A DNA stretch of 64,000 bases, taken from contig NWQT01000009.1 in the NCBI GenBank assembly GCA_002798295.1, positions 1 through 64,000 of the forward strand, given 5' to 3'. Origin of the DNA: Lysobacteraceae bacterium NML07-0707. Lineage in GTDB: Bacteria; Pseudomonadota; Gammaproteobacteria; Xanthomonadales; Xanthomonadaceae. Position 1 is the first letter of the stretch. Each line of letters opens with the position of its first letter. The notes beneath the pieces are model-generated. The model did no database searches. It was given only the letters and a program-made list of their open reading frames with translations, and was not told where the DNA came from. Position numbers and translations under genes: made by a program. Of the stretch, positions 36,641-45,161 are shown in pieces.

Positions 36641-37964
36641 CAGTTATATCTCCGGGTTGTTGTAGCTGTGGTGGTACGGGGGTGCTGCGCCAACCGTAGA
36701 TACGCTCGGCGAAGTCATGCAAGAACGCGACTTGCGATCTTGACTGGATGGCTTTGGGCTCGTGGCTGCGAATGATGTTGATGGCATTCTCTGCTGTCTC
36801 CCCATGCCAGATAAGGATACTGGCAAGACAGGTGCCGGTGCGACCCAGGCCGCCACGGCAGTGCAATACGATACCCTGATTATTGCTGATAAGGGATTCT
36901 GCCAGACGGCAGATGTCCAGCGCCTGGTCAAAACTGGGCGCGGCCATGTCGGGCATCGGTACGTGGCGGAACTCGATACCGGCATCGCGCAATTCCTGGA
37001 GGGGATAGCGCACGCTTTCCTCAAGGTTGACCAGCACTTTGATATTGGCGTTGGCCAGATACTGGTATTGCTCGGGGGCAGCGGTAATCATGCCGGGGCG
37101 GCTCATGCCGCACATCAGGCCGCGCACCACCCACCAGATGCCAAGCTGACGGCCTTCGGCCGCCTGCGGCTGGGATTTTCGCGGCAGGTTGCAGTTGCCG
37201 GTTTCCACATAGGTCTGACCGGCCGGGGTGCTGGGGCTGGAGAAGAACTGCTGTGCCGGAGCCAGCTCCTGCAGTGTGCCGCCGGCAATCAGTGCCACAT
37301 GGCCGCCAAGTGCCAGACAGTCCTGGCGGTTATGGGTAGAGGCGATAACGCAGCCGCGCGTCGAGGCGCCGGCAATGGCCTGATGCACGCGCCTGACCTG
37401 AAGCTCGTCAAGGTCGGCAGTGGGTTCGTCCAGCAGCCACAGGTCGGCCGGGGTATGCAGGGAGACCAGCACCATCAGGGCTTTGCGCAGCTTGGGGCAT
37501 AGTGCGCTGGTGCGGCCATTGGCGGCGCCGCGCGGGTTTTCCAGCCCCATCTCGGTCAGCCAGTCCAGCACGGTTTTGGGGGTAAGTGAAGGCGCCAGGG
37601 CCAGGAGCTGGGTCATCAGCGGCTCGGGGCGCGGCTCGATTTGTGCGTGCTGCGGGACATGCACGATATTGAGTTTGCCCGAGCGGATATCCACGCCATC
37701 AAGTTCAACCCTGCCTTGCAGCTTCAGCGCTTCGCTATCTGGGCCGGCCAGCGCCGCCAGCGTGGAGGATTTGCCAGCGCCGCCAGTGCCCATCAGCCAT
37801 AAAATGCCGGGGGTCGGGCAGCTGAGCGACAGGTTGTCGATGACATCGAGCGTGTCGCGGGCGATGGTGATTTGCTGGAATTTGAGCATGCGAGGCGAAA
37901 GGTACACCGGCAGCCCTTCGGCTTCCGGTGAAAAGTCAACTGTAAGCTGAATACTAGCAGGCAT
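36627..37964 (-). CDS. ABC-type ATPase fused to dual-specificity phosphatase
   Basis: 445 residues. 26-245: ABC nucleotide-binding domain with Walker A GTGGAGKSS (59-67), Walker B LWLLDEPTADLD (175-186) and His211 (H-loop). The signature loop is degenerate (LCPKLRK, about 155-161). 275-425: cysteine phosphatase domain with VNLEES (313-318), Asp339 as likely general acid (PMPD), and HCRGGLGRTGT (368-378) with nucleophile Cys369 and Arg375. No membrane helices and no permease gene nearby, so transport is unlikely. An ATG at 37889 is an alternative start. First gene of the operon; I know no characterised example of this fusion. Confidence 0.88.
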   Translation of the reverse strand: MPASIQLTVDFSPEAEGLPVYLSPRMLKFQQITIARDTLDVIDNLSLSCPTPGILWLMGTGGAGKSSTLAALAGPDSEALKLQGRVELDGVDIRSGKLNIVHVPQHAQIEPRPEPLMTQLLALAPSLTPKTVLDWLTEMGLENPRGAANGRTSALCPKLRKALMVLVSLHTPADLWLLDEPTADLDELQVRRVHQAIAGASTRGCVIASTHNRQDCLALGGHVALIAGGTLQELAPAQQFFSSPSTPAGQTYVETGNCNLPRKSQPQAAEGRQLGIWWVVRGLMCGMSRPGMITAAPEQYQYLANANIKVLVNLEESVRYPLQELRDAGIEFRHVPMPDMAAPSFDQALDICRLAESLISNNQGIVLHCRGGLGRTGTCLASILIWHGETAENAINIIRSHEPKAIQSRSQVAFLHDFAERIYGWRSTPVPPQLQQPGDITDVPR

Positions 37965-37995
37965 GATGCAGCTGTTGCAGAAATATTGTAAAAGT

Positions 37996-38017
37996 CACGC
38001 CCGCATATGCGGGCGTG
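37996..38017 (-). terminator. Terminator of cutA-dsbD-tlpA
   Basis: Palindrome CACGCCCGCATATGCGGGCGTG, then acttttac on the minus strand. It lies between the tlpA-like stop (38085) and the ABC-phosphatase start (37964), separating the two operons. A second, weaker GC-rich pair (cccccc / ggaggggg) is at 38040-38058. Confidence 0.75.
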
Positions 38018-38084
38018 CAAGTTTCGGGTACAGGGATGCCCCCCCTGGTCTGGAGGGGGCGTGAAAATGTGAATGGGGTCGCAA

Positions 38085-38678
38085 TTATAGGGAGGTGCGG
38101 CTCCACTGGGAAACATCTTGGGCCGAGTGGAATGGGCCAATGCGCTGCTTCAGGAGCTTTCCCTCGGCATCAATCAGTACGGTATAGGGCAAAACCCCGG
38201 CGCGATTGCCTAGCTGCACGCTGGCATCGCGCTGGCCGGGCGTATCCAGATAGTGCGGATAGGGCGAGGGCATGCGTGAGAGCCAGGCCTGTACCGCCTG
38301 CGCCTCATCCAGTGCGATGCCGATCACCTGGACGTCGCCGGCGTTCGGGTTGCTGGCAAATTCGGCCAGTAGCGGCATTTCCTGGATGCAGGGGCTGCAC
38401 CAGGTGGCCCAGACATTGATGAGGGTGGTTTTGCCCGCAGGCAGTGGCAGCGGGGTGATTTCTCCGTCCAGGGTCTTCAACATCACCGGCGGCACCTGCT
38501 CGCCGCGCCGGGCGCTGGCGATCCCGGCAGGGGCGGGGCGCTCCAGCGCCGTTTGCAGCAGGCGTTGGCCGCTTTCGCTGCCCCAGATGGGGCCGGGGCT
38601 TTTCATCCACAGCGCCGCGCCCAGGCCGCATAATCCGGCGATACCGGCAATCAGCAGTAGGCGGGTGCCCTCGCGCAT
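38085..38678 (-). CDS. TlpA/ResA-like periplasmic thioredoxin
   Basis: 197 residues from ATG 38678; an ATG one codon upstream at 38681 overlaps the dsbD stop. One N-terminal anchor helix (LLLIAGIAGLCGLGAAL), then a thioredoxin fold with WATWCSPCIQEMPLLAEFA (CSPC active site) and the cis-Pro loop GVLPYTVLID. It probably passes electrons from DsbD to periplasmic targets such as cytochrome c maturation or oxidised proteins. It is translationally coupled to dsbD. Confidence 0.9.
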   Translation of the reverse strand: MREGTRLLLIAGIAGLCGLGAALWMKSPGPIWGSESGQRLLQTALERPAPAGIASARRGEQVPPVMLKTLDGEITPLPLPAGKTTLINVWATWCSPCIQEMPLLAEFASNPNAGDVQVIGIALDEAQAVQAWLSRMPSPYPHYLDTPGQRDASVQLGNRAGVLPYTVLIDAEGKLLKQRIGPFHSAQDVSQWSRTSL

Positions 38679-41023
38679 CATTTCACCGCGTCAAACAGCG
38701 CCTGCCGGGCAATGTCCGGGGTCATGACCACCGGCAGAATCTGCGGGGCTGCGCCGGAGGCGGGATAGACCACATACAGCGGCAGCCCGACCGCGCCATG
38801 CTCGCGCAGGAAGGCGGAAATCTGCGGGTCAACATCGGTATGGTCGCCGACCATATACACCACTCCGGTTTCGCTCAGCGCGCTCTGGAAGCCCTCGCGG
38901 GCAAAAACGGCGCGCTCGTTGGCCTTGCAGGTGACGCACCAGTCGGCGGTGATGTTGACGAATACCGCACGCCCTTCGCTGCGCAAACGGGCAAGCAGCT
39001 CTGGTGAATAGCTGACCCGGCCGGTGGTGGCGGTGCTGTTTTCGGCAGCCTCGCTGCGCAGCATCGGCAGACGCTGGATGCCGTGCACGGCCCACAGGCT
39101 GGCAAGCAGTGCAGGCAGGGCCAGTGCCAGCAGCCAGCGCTGGCTCAAGGTGCACGCGCGCGTCCATGCCCAGAGGGTCAGGGTCAGGGCGATGGCGGCC
39201 AGTGCCCACAGGCCGAAAGCATCGGCACCGCGCTGCTGTACCAGCACCCAGACCAGCCAGGCGGCGGTGGCATACATCGGGAAGGCCAGCAATTGTTTGA
39301 GCGTTTCCATCCAGGCGCCGGGCTTGGGCAGGAAGCGCGCCAGCGCCGGGATGAAGCCAATCAGCAGGAATGGCAGGGCCAGCCCCAGACCCAGCATCAG
39401 AAATACCAGCATGGCGATACCGGCCGGGGCGATAAAGGCATAGGCCAGGGCTGCGCCCATGAACGGTGCGGTACAGGGCGTGGCCAGCACCACTGCCAGC
39501 ACGCCGGTGAAAAAGTCGCCGGTATGCCCGGATTTTTGCGATAGCTCCATCCCGGCGCGTGGTGCGGTGAATTGCGCATACCACAGCCCGGAGAGCGACA
39601 GGCCAAAGGCGAATACCACCAGTGCCAGCGCTGCCACCACCCAGGGTGTTTGCAGCTGGAAGCCCCAGCTCATGCCATTGGCGAGCAATTGTTGGCGCAG
39701 CGCCAGCACGATGCCGCCCAGCAGCGCGAACGCCGAAAGCACGCCCAGCGTGTACCACAGGGCGTGCCGGCGGGCATGCGCCGGGCTTTCGCCGCTTTGT
39801 GCCAGCGATAACGCCTTGAGCGAGAGTACCGGCAGCACGCAGGGCATCAGGTTCAGAATCAGCCCGCCAGCGAGCGCCAACAGCAGCGCCGCCCACAGGC
39901 CAATCGGCTTGCGCTGGCTGCCTTGTGCGGCGCTGACGTTGCTTTCAGCAGGGAGAGGCGCTGCCGTGGGCATGGTGGTTGCGGTATCGCTGGCGATAGC
40001 TGCATCAGCGGCGTTCACCATGTCCGCAGGCATATCGGCAGCTTCCGGGGCGCCTCCGTTCGTTGTCGGGGCTGCTGTTGTTTCCACCGCACTCGCCCGT
40101 GTCTGGCGGGTATCGTCAATGGCAGGCAGCGCCAGCCGGAAAGATTTGCGCATCGGCTCGTAACAGATGCCCTCCTGCTGGCAGCCCTGCCAGCCGATAT
40201 GCAGGGTGACTTCCTGTGGTTGGGCGCCGGCACCGCTGCGTTGCAGCGGGATGGGGATTTCCGCTTCGTCGAAATACACCTTGACGGCGCCAAAGTGCTC
40301 ATCACGGTGGTCGCGGGCGGCGGGAAAGGCCGGTTTGCCAAGCTGGATGCCAGCGGCATTTTCCAGTCGCAGGCTGATTTTGTCGCGGTACAGGTAGTAG
40401 CCGCGGGCAGGGGTGGCGCGCAGCAGCAGGCGGCTGCCGCCATCGGCAATGGCCTCCATGCGGAAAGCCTGCTCGGGGGGCAGTGGCTGTGTCTTGCCCC
40501 CGCCCAGCAGATTCATCCCCGCGCCCTGGCCGCTGCCAAGGCTTTGCCCGAGCGCGGCGAAACCGGCATCGGCCACCGCAGGCGGGGTTGCGGCGGGCAG
40601 GCGCACATTCAGGGTGCGGGTTTGCGGCGGATAGCACAGGCCAATATCGGCGCAGCCCTGATATTTGATGCGCAGCGCAATACTTTCGGCGCTGGCGTTG
40701 CCCGGCAGGCTGACTTTCAGCTCGCCGCGATAGGTTTCCACCTCGCCGAAAAATTCGTCGTGATGTTTTTGTCCGGCCGGGATTTGCAGTGTCCCCGCGG
40801 CAAAGCCGCCCAGTGGTTCGACCTGGGTGCGATGACGGTACAGGTAATAGCCCGGCGCGATTTGCCAGCGTACTTCAATCAGCTCGCGGCTGGGGGCGCT
40901 GGCGCTGGGTTTGAATACCGTATCGACCGGCGGCAGCTCGCCAGGGTCGGTGTTTTGTGCCGGGCTGGCAAGGCTGCTGAAGGCAAGGGCAAGAATGAGG
41001 AAAGTGCGGCTCAGGAAAGACAT
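38678..41023 (-). CDS. dsbD: Thiol:disulfide interchange protein DsbD with two alpha domains
   Basis: 781 residues, about 200 longer than the usual 570-600. Signal peptide, then two periplasmic DsbD-alpha domains, each with the same Cys pair motif (YQGCADIGLCYPP near 123-135 and WQGCQQEGICYEP near 280-292). The membrane part has eight helices with the beta-domain cysteines in LMPCVLPVLSLKA and ATPCTAPFMGAA. The C-terminal gamma thioredoxin domain has ADWCVTCKANE. It carries electrons from cytoplasmic thioredoxin to the periplasm. It lies 15 nt after cutA, as in E. coli cutA-dipZ. Confidence 0.95.
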   Translation of the reverse strand: MSFLSRTFLILALAFSSLASPAQNTDPGELPPVDTVFKPSASAPSRELIEVRWQIAPGYYLYRHRTQVEPLGGFAAGTLQIPAGQKHHDEFFGEVETYRGELKVSLPGNASAESIALRIKYQGCADIGLCYPPQTRTLNVRLPAATPPAVADAGFAALGQSLGSGQGAGMNLLGGGKTQPLPPEQAFRMEAIADGGSRLLLRATPARGYYLYRDKISLRLENAAGIQLGKPAFPAARDHRDEHFGAVKVYFDEAEIPIPLQRSGAGAQPQEVTLHIGWQGCQQEGICYEPMRKSFRLALPAIDDTRQTRASAVETTAAPTTNGGAPEAADMPADMVNAADAAIASDTATTMPTAAPLPAESNVSAAQGSQRKPIGLWAALLLALAGGLILNLMPCVLPVLSLKALSLAQSGESPAHARRHALWYTLGVLSAFALLGGIVLALRQQLLANGMSWGFQLQTPWVVAALALVVFAFGLSLSGLWYAQFTAPRAGMELSQKSGHTGDFFTGVLAVVLATPCTAPFMGAALAYAFIAPAGIAMLVFLMLGLGLALPFLLIGFIPALARFLPKPGAWMETLKQLLAFPMYATAAWLVWVLVQQRGADAFGLWALAAIALTLTLWAWTRACTLSQRWLLALALPALLASLWAVHGIQRLPMLRSEAAENSTATTGRVSYSPELLARLRSEGRAVFVNITADWCVTCKANERAVFAREGFQSALSETGVVYMVGDHTDVDPQISAFLREHGAVGLPLYVVYPASGAAPQILPVVMTPDIARQALFDAVK

Positions 41024-41038
41024 CGGGTGTTGTATTTA

Positions 41039-41353
41039 TCAAGTGGTTTCGGCGCGAACCCAGTCAAGGTAAGCGGGCAGGCCATCGGCAGCTTGGACTG
41101 CGACGAGTTCGGGAAGTTCATACGGATGCAGCTCCACCAGCCGCTTGCGCAAGGCATCAAGCTGCTCGGCAGACGTTTTGATGATCAGCAGGCATTCGGC
41201 GTCGCGCTCGATTTTGCCCTGCCAGCGGTAGAGGGAGGTCAGCCCCGGCACGATATTGACACAGGCGGCCAGCTGCTCGCCCAGCAGTGCCGCTGCAATC
41301 GACTCGGCGCATTCGTGGCTGGGGCAGGTATTGAAACAGATGAGGATGGACAT
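41039..41353 (-). CDS. cutA: Divalent-cation tolerance protein CutA
   Basis: 104 residues, normal length. Typical features: LICFNTCPSHECAESIAAALLGEQLAACVNIV shown in parts as CAESIAAALLGEQLAAC and SLYRWQGKIERDAECLLIIKT, with ELHPYELPEL. CutA trimers bind metals; the physiological role is not settled. First gene of cutA-dsbD-tlpA. Confidence 0.95.
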   Translation of the reverse strand: MSILICFNTCPSHECAESIAAALLGEQLAACVNIVPGLTSLYRWQGKIERDAECLLIIKTSAEQLDALRKRLVELHPYELPELVAVQAADGLPAYLDWVRAETT

Positions 41354-41396
41354 TCGGCATAGGGTAAGGGTTTGTGGGCATGGTGCGAAACCAGCC

Positions 41397-41424
41397 TTGC
41401 TAATGAGAATTGTTATTGTTATCT
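41397..41424 (+). promoter_or_regulatory. Promoter with Fur box for the PepSY/flavoreductase operon
   Basis: taatgagaattgttattg at 41401-41418 closely resembles the Fur box (repeats of gataat/gagaat). It lies between a -35-like TTGCTA (41397-41402) and -10-like TTATCT (41419-41424), 16 bp apart, so iron-Fur would block polymerase. The next plus-strand gene starts at 41530. Confidence 0.72.
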
Positions 41425-41529
41425 TCCTCGCCCTTTTCTTGCCGCTGCGCGTTCATTTCTCATGGCTGCTCATGCCTCCGCTTGGCTCTTTACGGCAGTG
41501 TCTGCCCGGCGTTCCCGGGGGGATCGCTG

Positions 41530-42162
41530 ATGGCAAGCGCCGACTTGCTGGCGCGCCAGCAGCGCCGCGGCTTTTGGCTCAGGCAGCTGCATCAATGGCA
41601 CTGGATCAGCGCGGCGATTTGCCTGGCGGCGATGCTGTTGTTTTCCATCACCGGCATCACCCTCAATCATGCCGCCAGCATCGAGTCGGCACCGCAAGTC
41701 AGCCGCAAACAACTGGAGATGCCGGCCTCTGTCTTGAGAGCGCTGGGTACGCGCGAAGACGGCCAAGCGCCGCTGCCACTGACCGTCAGTAGTTGGCTGA
41801 ACCAGACCCTGCCGGTGCATATCGGCACGCAGGCAGCCGAGTGGTCGGTTGACGAGGTGTATCTGGCCCTGCCGCGCCCCGGCGGCGATGGCTGGGTCAG
41901 CATCGACCGTGAAAGCGGCGCAGTCGAGGCCGAGTTCACCGATCGCGGCTGGCTGGCGTATTTCAACGACCTGCACAAAGGCCGCCACACCGGCGCGGCC
42001 TGGCGCTGGTTCATCGACCTGTTTGCCGTGGCCTGCGTGGTGTTCACCGTCAGCGGGCTGTGGCTTTTGCAAATGCATGCCAGACAGCGCCGCTCCACCT
42101 GGCCCTGGGTGGGGCTGGGATTGCTGCTGCCGGTCTTGATTGTCCTTGTTTTTGTCCATTAG
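41530..42162 (+). CDS. PepSY-associated membrane protein
   Basis: 210 residues from ATG 41530 (MASADLLARQQRRGFWLRQLHQWHW). Helix 1 (ISAAICLAAMLLFSITGITLNH), a periplasmic PepSY-like stretch with AEWSVDEVYLALPRPGGDGWVSID and FNDLHKGRHTGAAW, then two helices (WFIDLFAVACVVFTVSGLWLL and WVGLGLLLPVLIVLVFV). His residues in HQWHW, LNH and DLHKGRH are possible heme ligands. Such proteins accompany ferric-siderophore reduction. First gene behind the Fur box. Confidence 0.87.
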   Translation: MASADLLARQQRRGFWLRQLHQWHWISAAICLAAMLLFSITGITLNHAASIESAPQVSRKQLEMPASVLRALGTREDGQAPLPLTVSSWLNQTLPVHIGTQAAEWSVDEVYLALPRPGGDGWVSIDRESGAVEAEFTDRGWLAYFNDLHKGRHTGAAWRWFIDLFAVACVVFTVSGLWLLQMHARQRRSTWPWVGLGLLLPVLIVLVFVH

Positions 42163-42179
42163 CCCTTTGGAGTGTTGTT

Positions 42180-42689
42180 ATGCGTATCGTTCCCGTGCTT
42201 GTGCTGTGTGCGCTTGCCGCATTGCCGGTCAAGGCCGCAGAAGTCCGTGTTGAATTGCAACTGCCGCAGCTGAATGTGGCCGAATATCACCGCCCGTATG
42301 TGGCGGTCTGGGTGGAAGATGCCGAGCAGAATGCCAAGGCCAATCTGGCGGTCTGGTATCAGCAGCGCGGCAATAGCGAAGGCGCGGGCACCAAGTGGTT
42401 GCCCGACCTGCGCCAGTGGTGGCGGCGCAGCGGCCGCAGCCTGTCGATGCCGGTCGATGGCGTCAGCGGCCCGACCCGTCCGGCCGGCACGCATTCGCTG
42501 GTATTCAATGAGCAGCATCCCGAGCTGGGCAAACTGCCCGCCGGTGATTATGTGCTGGTGGTGGAGGCCGCCCGCGAAGTGGGTGGCCGTGAACTTTTGC
42601 GTATCCCGTTCAAATGGCGTAATGCCAGCACCGGCAATGCCCAGGGCAAGAGTGAACTTGGCCGCGTCAGCCTGACTTCCACCCGTTAA
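42180..42689 (+). CDS. DUF2271 periplasmic protein
   Basis: 169 residues from ATG 42180. Signal peptide (VLVLCALAALPVKAA). Typical DUF2271 features: YHRPYVAVWVEDAEQN, LAVWYQQRGNSEGAGTKWLPDLRQWW shown here by WLPDLRQWWRR, and GPTRPAGTHSLVF. The family is unknown in function but is regularly found in this four-gene iron-linked set. It is 17 nt behind the PepSY gene. Confidence 0.88.
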   Translation: MRIVPVLVLCALAALPVKAAEVRVELQLPQLNVAEYHRPYVAVWVEDAEQNAKANLAVWYQQRGNSEGAGTKWLPDLRQWWRRSGRSLSMPVDGVSGPTRPAGTHSLVFNEQHPELGKLPAGDYVLVVEAAREVGGRELLRIPFKWRNASTGNAQGKSELGRVSLTSTR

Positions 42690-42701
42690 GCGAGTACCAA
42701 A

Positions 42702-43511
42702 ATGAAAAATTTTCTCCGTCATTCCGCCCTGCTGCTGGCGCTGGCGCTGCCATTCGGCGCACAGGCACATAAAGCCTGGATGCGTCCGTCACAAACGGTG
42801 ATTTCCGGCAATGCGCCGTGGGTCACCGTGGATGCGGCCGTGTCCAATGACCTGTTCTATTTCAACCATGTGCCGCTGCGCACCGATGGCCTTGTCATCA
42901 CCGCACCCGATGGCAGCACGGCGCAGCCACAGAATCTGGCGACCGGCAAATACCGCACCGTGTTTGATGTCGAGCTCAACAAGACCGGCACCTGGCGGGT
43001 GGCGACGGTCAATGACGGCATCATGGCGAGCTGGAAGGAAAACGGCCAGAACAAGCGTTGGCGCGGTACTGCCGAGCGCTTTGCAGCAGAAGTCCCGGCC
43101 GATGCCCAGGAATTGCGCGTCAATGAGGGCATTTCCCGGATAGAAACCTTCATCACCCGTGGCTCCCCGAATGACACGGCGTTGAAAATCAGCGGTCGCG
43201 GCCTGGAAATGCAGCCCATTACCCATCCCAATGACCTGTTTGCCGGTGAAGAAGCCCGCTTCCGCCTGCTGATTGATGGGCAGCCCGCTGCCGATGTGGC
43301 GCTGGAAATCGTCCGCGGTGAAACCCGCTATCGCAATGCGCAGGACGAAATCAAGCTCAAGACCGATGCCCGCGGTGAGTTCAAGGTCAGCTGGCCAAGT
43401 GCCGGCATGTATTGGCTTGAAGCGACCAGCAGCGATGACAAAACCCGCATCAAGCAAGCCAGTCAGCGCCGCCTGACTTATGTGGCGACGCTGGAAGTGC
43501 TGCCGCAATAA
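42702..43511 (+). CDS. DUF4198 periplasmic protein
   Basis: 269 residues. Signal peptide ending GAQAHKAW; the mature N-terminal His fits a metal-binding start. Beta-rich body with [19 protein letters not shown] and [18 protein letters not shown] (carboxypeptidase-regulatory-like strand pattern). DUF4198 proteins resemble the NikM/CbiK-type metal uptake components. It is 12 nt after the DUF2271 gene and 6 nt before the flavoreductase, so one operon. Confidence 0.9.
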   Translation: MKNFLRHSALLLALALPFGAQAHKAWMRPSQTVISGNAPWVTVDAAVSNDLFYFNHVPLRTDGLVITAPDGSTAQPQNLATGKYRTVFDVELNKTGTWRVATVNDGIMASWKENGQNKRWRGTAERFAAEVPADAQELRVNEGISRIETFITRGSPNDTALKISGRGLEMQPITHPNDLFAGEEARFRLLIDGQPAADVALEIVRGETRYRNAQDEIKLKTDARGEFKVSWPSAGMYWLEATSSDDKTRIKQASQRRLTYVATLEVLPQ

Positions 43512-43517
43512 CGCCCG

Positions 43518-45092
43518 ATGAGTCGCAGTGCGCTAGGAAACAGCCTGCTGCTGTCGCTGCTGGCGGCAGCAGCGGCGGCATTGGGCTACTGGCAGCGCGA
43601 CCCCTGGTGGCAGGGCGCGCCCTCATCGCTGCGACTGGGACTGGCCGGCTTGGCGCTGGTGGCCTTTGCATTGCTGTGCTTTTTCTGCCTGCGAAGCCGT
43701 GAGACGCGCGCCAGTGATGGTCAGGGCATCTTGTTGCTATGGGCCAGCCAGACCGGATTTGCCATGCAGTTGGCCGAGCAGGGCGCGGCTGCACTGGCGC
43801 AGGCAGGCGTGAGCGCCCATGCCCTGCCACTGGAGGCCGCCAATGCCGCCATGCTGCGCCAGCACCGCCGCGTACTGCTGATCGCCAGCACCACCGGCGA
43901 AGGCGACTGCCCCGAGCATGCCGCCAGCTTCTTGCCCGGCTTGCAGGCAGAGCCGCTGGCGGGCGTGCAATATGCCGTGCTGGCGCTGGGGGATAGCCGC
44001 TATCAGGCGTTTTGCGCCTATGGCAAACAACTGGATGCCGCCATGCACGCGGCAGGCGCAGTGGCGCTGTTTCCGCGTATCGACGTGGATGCAGGCAACC
44101 CCAAGGCACTGGAGGCTTGGCACAATCAGCTCAGTGAACTGGCAGGCGGCGCGGCACTTGCCGCCCCCGCGTTTGCCGAGCCGCAACCCTGGCGGCTGAT
44201 GGCGCGCCAATGCCTCAACCCCGGCGGCGTAGCCGATAGCGCCTGGGAAATCACACTGAGCGGCGAAAACATGGACTGGCAAGCCGGTGATGTCGCCGTC
44301 ATCACCCCATGCAACGCCCCGCAGCGCGTGCGTGAATGGCTACTTGAAACCCGGCTCGATGGCGAAACCCGGATTGACCGCCACGGGACGCTTATTTCCC
44401 TGCAAGACCTGCTTGCCTACGCCCGCCTGCCCGCAGCTGAAAGCATCGCCGGGCATACAGCCGCCGAAATCGCCGCCCAGATCGTCCCCCTGCCGGTGCG
44501 CGAATATTCCATCGCCTCCATTCCCGCCGAAGGCGCCCTCAAGCTTCTGGTCCGGCAAATGCGCGATGCCCAGGGCGAGCTCGGGCTTGGCAGCGGCTGG
44601 CTGACCGCCCATGCGCCACTTGGCAGCGAAATCTGGCTGCGCATCCGCAGCAACCCCGCTTTCCACGACACCTCACCCGATGCGCCGATGATTCTGATTG
44701 GCAGCGGCACCGGCATCGCGGGCTTGCGCGCGCATCTGGCGGCGCGTGCAGCGCGCGGCATGGGGCGCAACTGGCTGCTGTTTGGCGAGCGCCAGGCAGC
44801 GCATGATTTTCATTTTGAAGCCGAACTCCTGCACTGGCAGCGGCAGGGCCTCATCGAACATCTGGACACTGCGTTTTCCAGGGATGGCGCCGCCCCCCGT
44901 TATGTGCAGCACGTCCTGGCCGAACACAGCGCGCGACTGCGTGATTGGGTCGCACAGGGCGCGGTGATTTATGTCTGCGGCAGCCTGCAGCGCATGGCGC
45001 CGGCAGTGGATGCGGTCATCCTGCAAACCTTGGGCAAAACCCTGCACGACCAATTGCAGGCCGAAGGCCGTTACCGCCGCGAGGTGTATTGA
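43518..45092 (+). CDS. Membrane-anchored flavodoxin/FNR flavoreductase
   Basis: 524 residues. Two N-terminal helices (LLLSLLAAAAAALGYW and LGLAGLALVAFALLCFFCL). 70-215: flavodoxin domain (ILLLWASQTGFAMQLAE, LLIASTTGEGDCPEH, LALGDSRYQAFCAYGKQLD). 225-524: FAD-binding part with REYSIASIP and NAD(P) part with ILIGSGTGIAGLRAHL, FGERQAAHDF, VIYVCGSLQRMAPAVD. This is the sulfite-reductase-alpha/CPR architecture. It likely feeds electrons through the PepSY protein to ferric siderophores in the periplasm (inference). Last gene of the Fur-controlled operon. Confidence 0.9.
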   Translation: MSRSALGNSLLLSLLAAAAAALGYWQRDPWWQGAPSSLRLGLAGLALVAFALLCFFCLRSRETRASDGQGILLLWASQTGFAMQLAEQGAAALAQAGVSAHALPLEAANAAMLRQHRRVLLIASTTGEGDCPEHAASFLPGLQAEPLAGVQYAVLALGDSRYQAFCAYGKQLDAAMHAAGAVALFPRIDVDAGNPKALEAWHNQLSELAGGAALAAPAFAEPQPWRLMARQCLNPGGVADSAWEITLSGENMDWQAGDVAVITPCNAPQRVREWLLETRLDGETRIDRHGTLISLQDLLAYARLPAAESIAGHTAAEIAAQIVPLPVREYSIASIPAEGALKLLVRQMRDAQGELGLGSGWLTAHAPLGSEIWLRIRSNPAFHDTSPDAPMILIGSGTGIAGLRAHLAARAARGMGRNWLLFGERQAAHDFHFEAELLHWQRQGLIEHLDTAFSRDGAAPRYVQHVLAEHSARLRDWVAQGAVIYVCGSLQRMAPAVDAVILQTLGKTLHDQLQAEGRYRREVY

Positions 45093-45128
45093 ACAGGCAC
45101 TTGGAATTTGACTTGCCTTCATATTTGT

Positions 45129-45144
45129 TCCCCAATAATGGGGA
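45129..45144 (+). promoter_or_regulatory. Palindrome upstream of the toxin-antitoxin genes
   Basis: TCCCCA ataa TGGGGA, an inverted repeat 18 nt before the antitoxin ATG and just ahead of its Shine-Dalgarno (gggagggg). Placement fits an operator for autoregulation by the antitoxin; this is inferred from position. Confidence 0.5.
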
Positions 45145-45161
45145 CTAATTGGGAGGGGCAG

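Noticed and set aside
36627..37964. Interpretation as an ABC exporter ATPase
   Set aside because: No permease nearby, degenerate signature motif and a fused phosphatase.
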